Source: Shewanella morhuae (GTDB lineage: Bacteria; Pseudomonadota; Gammaproteobacteria; Enterobacterales; Shewanellaceae). Taken from it: DNA of 64,000 nt. Location of the stretch: assembly GCF_900156405.1 (NCBI RefSeq), contig NZ_FTNN01000008.1:169198-233197 (forward strand), in the 5' to 3' direction. Both the position numbers and the translations under genes were made by a program. This document shows, piece by piece, positions 60,989-64,000 of the stretch. The notes beneath the pieces are model-generated. The model did not search any database and was not told the DNA's origin. It saw nothing but the letters and a program-made list of their open reading frames with translations. Within the stretch, counting starts at the first letter, position 1. Every line of letters starts with the position of its first letter.

Positions 60989-62761
60989 ATGAAGAAAACT
61001 GCTATTTCCCTTGCGATAATATTATCGCTAGCCGGCCTTGCTGGTTGTCAATCACCAACTGTTCAAACAACGCCAGTGGTCGCAGCTGACGTCAAAGCGG
61101 CTTCATTTTCGCAATTTTCAGCGAATTTTATTGATTCTTTGTGGGAATTATCGCCCACTTGGGCTTTATACAGCGGCAAGCACGTCAATGACGGTTATCT
61201 TGAAATTCCTGATGCTGCAGGTCGTATAAAAACCCTCGATTTTGTTAAAGCACAGCAAGCGCAACTGACGCAGTTCGAGCAGAAGTCGCTAACACCGAAT
61301 GAACTGATTGATTATCATCTTATTGATAACTTGCTTGGTAGCATGGCGTGGGAAATTAATAGCTTTAAGTCTTGGCAGTGGGATCCTTCAAGCTATAACG
61401 TTTCAGGTGGTTTTGCCCAAATCATTAATGAAAATTTTGCACCCTTGGATGATAGATTACGTTCTGTATTAGCTAGATTAGAAAATGTCCCTGCTTATTA
61501 TATTGCAGCACAGGCAAACATTAATAACCCAACGTTAGAACATACCGAATTAGCTGTTCTACAAAACCAAGGCGCATTTTCAGTATTTTCTGACGAGTTA
61601 TTAAAACAGTTGGCAGATTCTGGCCTAACTGATGCTGAAAAATCATTATTTAACACTCGTTTTAACGCAGCAACTGCAGCCATTAAGGGTCATATCGCGT
61701 GGTTAGATAAGTTAGTGATTCAATTAAAACAAGATGGCGCCCGTAGCTTTAGAATTGGTGAGGAGTTATACGAGCAAAAATTTGCTTTTGATATTCAAGC
61801 AGGCATGACAGCAAAACAGCTTTATCAAAAAGCCATTGCTGATAAAGAGCGTGTTCAAGCTGAAATGGCAAAGATTACCGACGCCTTATGGCCTAAGTAT
61901 TTTAATACTCCGCAGCCTAAAGATAGTAAGATTGCAATTCGTCAATTAATTGATAAATTATCGACTAAGCATGTACAACGTGATGAGTTTGTAAATGAAG
62001 TACGTAAACAAATCCCTGAATTAATTGAGTTTGTGAATAAAAAAGATTTAGTCACATTAGATCCCAAAAAACCGTTGATTGTGCGGGAAACACCAGAATA
62101 TATGCGAGGTTATGCAGGCGCCTCAATTAGCGCTCCTGGTCCCTATGAGAAGTCAGGTAATACTTATTATAACGTTACACCGCTGGATGGTATGAGTGAT
62201 GCTTCTGCCGAAAGTTACTTACGTGAGTATAACCACTGGATCTTACAAATCCTCAATATCCATGAGGCTATTCCTGGGCATTACACTCAATTAGTTTATT
62301 CAAACCAATCTCCTAGTTTAATTAAAAGCTTATTTGGCAATGGCGCTATGGTAGAGGGATGGGCGGTTTATACTGAACGTATGATGTTAGAAGAAGGCTA
62401 TGCTGATTTTGAACCTGAAATGTGGTTAATGTATTACAAGTGGAATTTGCGCGTTATCAGTAACACTATTTTAGATTACAGTATTCATGTTAAAGGCATG
62501 ACTGAAGAGCAAGCCATCGCCCTGATGATGAATGAGGCTTTTCAGCAGCAAGCAGAAGCTGAAGGCAAGTGGCGCCGCGCAACGCTTAGCCAAGTGCAGT
62601 TGACTAGCTATTATTCAGGATATCGAGAAATTTATGATTTTCGTGAAGAGTACAAAAAGGCCCAAGCTGAAGCGTTTGATCTTAAAACCTTCCACGAGCA
62701 ATTCTTGAGTTACGGTAGTGCACCGGTTAAATATATACGTCAGTTAATGCAAGCTAAATAA
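60989..62761 (+). CDS. DUF885 family lipoprotein, putative metallopeptidase
   Basis: A 590-aa DUF885 protein with a lipoprotein signal peptide (lipobox LAGC, cysteine near residue 20) and a long helical domain. The zinc-type motif H425-EAIPG-H431 (with E426) and the later GAMVEGWAVYTERMMLEEG segment resemble DUF885 peptidases, so it may cut peptides at the outer face of the periplasm. ATG with AAGGA nine bases upstream. The downstream insertion sequence begins 21 bp after its stop and has probably replaced its natural 3' context. Confidence 0.88.
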   Translation: MKKTAISLAIILSLAGLAGCQSPTVQTTPVVAADVKAASFSQFSANFIDSLWELSPTWALYSGKHVNDGYLEIPDAAGRIKTLDFVKAQQAQLTQFEQKSLTPNELIDYHLIDNLLGSMAWEINSFKSWQWDPSSYNVSGGFAQIINENFAPLDDRLRSVLARLENVPAYYIAAQANINNPTLEHTELAVLQNQGAFSVFSDELLKQLADSGLTDAEKSLFNTRFNAATAAIKGHIAWLDKLVIQLKQDGARSFRIGEELYEQKFAFDIQAGMTAKQLYQKAIADKERVQAEMAKITDALWPKYFNTPQPKDSKIAIRQLIDKLSTKHVQRDEFVNEVRKQIPELIEFVNKKDLVTLDPKKPLIVRETPEYMRGYAGASISAPGPYEKSGNTYYNVTPLDGMSDASAESYLREYNHWILQILNIHEAIPGHYTQLVYSNQSPSLIKSLFGNGAMVEGWAVYTERMMLEEGYADFEPEMWLMYYKWNLRVISNTILDYSIHVKGMTEEQAIALMMNEAFQQQAEAEGKWRRATLSQVQLTSYYSGYREIYDFREEYKKAQAEAFDLKTFHEQFLSYGSAPVKYIRQLMQAK

Positions 62762-62782
62762 TTTTATGATTAATCCAGAGGC

Positions 62783-62806
62783 CAGGGCGGGATTAAGCTT
62801 TGTTAA
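62783..62806. repeat. Left terminal inverted repeat of the insertion sequence
   Basis: 24 bases beginning CAGGGCGGGATTAAGC and ending TTTGTTAA; matches the opposite end at 21 of 24 positions. Confidence 0.92.
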
Positions 62807-62811
62807 ATCTT

Positions 62812-63912
62812 TTAACCAAAGAAAATCTCGCTCCTAAAATCGCCATTCCATGCTGCCTTTCTTATCTTGGTTGGTTTACTGGCTTTTAGCGGATGCTGCT
62901 CTAAAAGGTTCAGCACGATACGCCGAAATAGCGCCATCTTCTTCGCGTTTTCACGGTCACCCATTCTTGAGCTGTCTTCCCTAAAGGTGACGTCAAGCAC
63001 CCAGTGTTGCTGGTTCTCGATGTGCCAATGCTGACGCACCGCTTTGGCTGCAAGTTCGACGTCCAGAGGTAAAGAACTTAAGTAATAATCCGTATTAATG
63101 CTTGTAACACCTTTATATGTTCGTTGACGCTCAACGGCAATTAGCGACTTGGCTGATGGCCACTTTTTCGCGAGCGCCTGCGGCAGCTTTGCTGGAATTT
63201 GAAATGTCGTGCGACGCTCCTTACGGCCATGCCCCTTGTCATCCTCTTCGATACTCAATATGTCGACGCCGTCGTTATCCCAGTGAGGTTGGAACTGCAT
63301 CTCTATGGCCTGCCTAAGTAGAGGTTGGTTGCCTTTTACCTGAACAACATAGTCACCTTTAGCTTTGATGATTTGTTGAAGCGTTTCCCGCTGGCAGTGA
63401 AGTGCATCAAAGGTTACAACAGCGTCTTTAATGTCTAACATGTGCAACAGCGCTTGAACCGTTGCGATTTCGTTACCTTTGGTCTGTGTATCTTGCTGAT
63501 ACAGCACAATTCCTTGTTCGGTATCAAAGGCCGAAACGAGGTGTAGCGCATTTTTAGCGCCATGTTGATTAACTGCACCCCGCAACGTTTTGCCGTCGAT
63601 AGCGATTAATGGCTTGGATGAGGCCTCTCTTAAGCTATTTGCCCAACTAAAGAGCGCCAACACCAGTATTTCGGTATCGATGACTTTAATGATCCGAGCA
63701 ATGGAATGCCGAGTCGGGATCCCTTTGTCAAAATCTCGATGTTTACGTAGCCAAGATAGGTTCTCTTTGCCGAATTCTTCGATAGCTTGCCAGCCATCAC
63801 AACCTGAAGTGATTGCCGCTAAAACGAGAAAAATAATATCAACTAAATCATGGTCTAGGTTGATGTGAGAGCGAGGGTCTTCGATGAGTTTCAAGTGTTC
63901 AAATAAGGACAT
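62812..63912 (-). CDS. ISAs1-family DDE transposase
   Basis: A 366-aa transposase of the ISAs1/H-repeat class (E. coli YhhI group). The catalytic DDE residues lie in LIAIDGKTLRGA, AVVTFDALHCQRET and the C-terminal segment WVLDVTFREDSS. It begins with a helical domain (SLFEHLKLIEDPRSHINLDH). The frame is complete, with ATG at 63912 and a stop five bases inside the left inverted repeat, so the element may be active. Confidence 0.93.
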   Translation of the reverse strand: MSLFEHLKLIEDPRSHINLDHDLVDIIFLVLAAITSGCDGWQAIEEFGKENLSWLRKHRDFDKGIPTRHSIARIIKVIDTEILVLALFSWANSLREASSKPLIAIDGKTLRGAVNQHGAKNALHLVSAFDTEQGIVLYQQDTQTKGNEIATVQALLHMLDIKDAVVTFDALHCQRETLQQIIKAKGDYVVQVKGNQPLLRQAIEMQFQPHWDNDGVDILSIEEDDKGHGRKERRTTFQIPAKLPQALAKKWPSAKSLIAVERQRTYKGVTSINTDYYLSSLPLDVELAAKAVRQHWHIENQQHWVLDVTFREDSSRMGDRENAKKMALFRRIVLNLLEQHPLKASKPTKIRKAAWNGDFRSEIFFG

Positions 63913-63976
63913 GGATTAGGTTCAGTAGAATAACATGCCCGATCAGATCATGCAGATACGAAGAAGTTCCCTACTG

Positions 63977-64000
63977 TTAACAAAGTATGATCCCGCCCTG
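63977..64000. repeat. Right terminal inverted repeat of the insertion sequence
   Basis: 24 bases starting TTAACAAAGTATGATC and ending CCCGCCCTG at the last base of the window; the reverse complement aligns with the left repeat. Confidence 0.92.

Larger units (their letters stand above)
62783..64000 (-). mobile_element. ISAs1-family insertion sequence, complete
   Basis: A 1218-bp element with terminal inverted repeats: left CAGGGCGGGATTAAGC at 62783 and right CAGGGCGGGATCATAC when read inward from 64000, matching at 21 of 24 bases overall. It holds one transposase gene, the length expected for the ISAs1 family. The left flank CCAGAGGC (62775-62782) should be duplicated right after base 64000, as this family makes 8-bp duplications; that side is outside the window. 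Confidence 0.93.

Overview
The window looks like a chromosomal segment of a gammaproteobacterium of the order Alteromonadales, most likely Shewanella. The basis is protein-level resemblance of the housekeeping genes (MnmA, Mrp, ProQ, TatD-type hydrolase), a monomeric NADP isocitrate dehydrogenase, the 180-kDa type NAD-glutamate dehydrogenase, and gene orders shared with E. coli (rluE-nudJ-mnmA-hflD-purB, cspD/clpS-clpA-infA-aat, pabC-mltG-tmk-holB-tatD, letAB-rsmF, msrC-proQ-prc, pyrD-zapC). The species call is inference; no rRNA or tRNA gene was recognised to anchor it.

Layout. 1-3.8 kb: an accessory block with a TPR-sulfotransferase facing a two-gene unit of a second sulfotransferase and an Asp/Asn-type 2-oxoglutarate hydroxylase; the last two both end in the same SEC-C zinc motif. 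4.2-10.2 kb (minus strand): roxA, purB, hflD, mnmA, nudJ, rluE, i.e. ribosome and tRNA modification plus purine synthesis. 10.6-12.8 kb: icd. 13-17.8 kb: an N-degron cluster, with ClpS adaptor and ClpA unfoldase on the plus strand and the N-terminal Leu/Phe transferases Bpt and Aat on the minus strand, with infA beside them. 17.9-22.6 kb: a glycine-zipper protein, a Nif3-like protein, an AEC transporter and metG.

22.8-29.8 kb is a long co-directional run: mrp, udk, dcd, pabC, mltG, tmk, holB, pilZ and a tatD-type gene, several with overlapping ends. 30-37 kb (mostly minus strand) holds rsmF, an SpmA/SpmB-like membrane protein, and a LetB lipid-transport tunnel with LetA encoded as two separate half proteins. 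37.2-43.8 kb holds yebG under a near-consensus LexA box, msrC, proQ, prc, pepN and a DUF2835 gene.

44.2-51 kb is a four-gene envelope module (DUF1302, DUF1329, YCF48-type propeller, RND/MMPL transporter), one of the least understood parts of the window. It is followed by gdhB, pyrD and zapC. Between pyrD and zapC lies a tight cluster of seven GATC sites. The right end holds a 763-bp gene-free stretch with a 14-bp tandem repeat, ppiB, an RhlE-type helicase, a DUF885 lipoprotein, and a complete 1218-bp ISAs1-family element whose outer repeat ends exactly at base 64000.

Most of the window is conserved housekeeping DNA. The places most worth a second look are the SEC-C/sulfotransferase/hydroxylase block, the DUF1302-DUF1329-YCF48-RND module, the GATC cluster, the split LetA, and the purB terminator placed directly against the roxA start codon.
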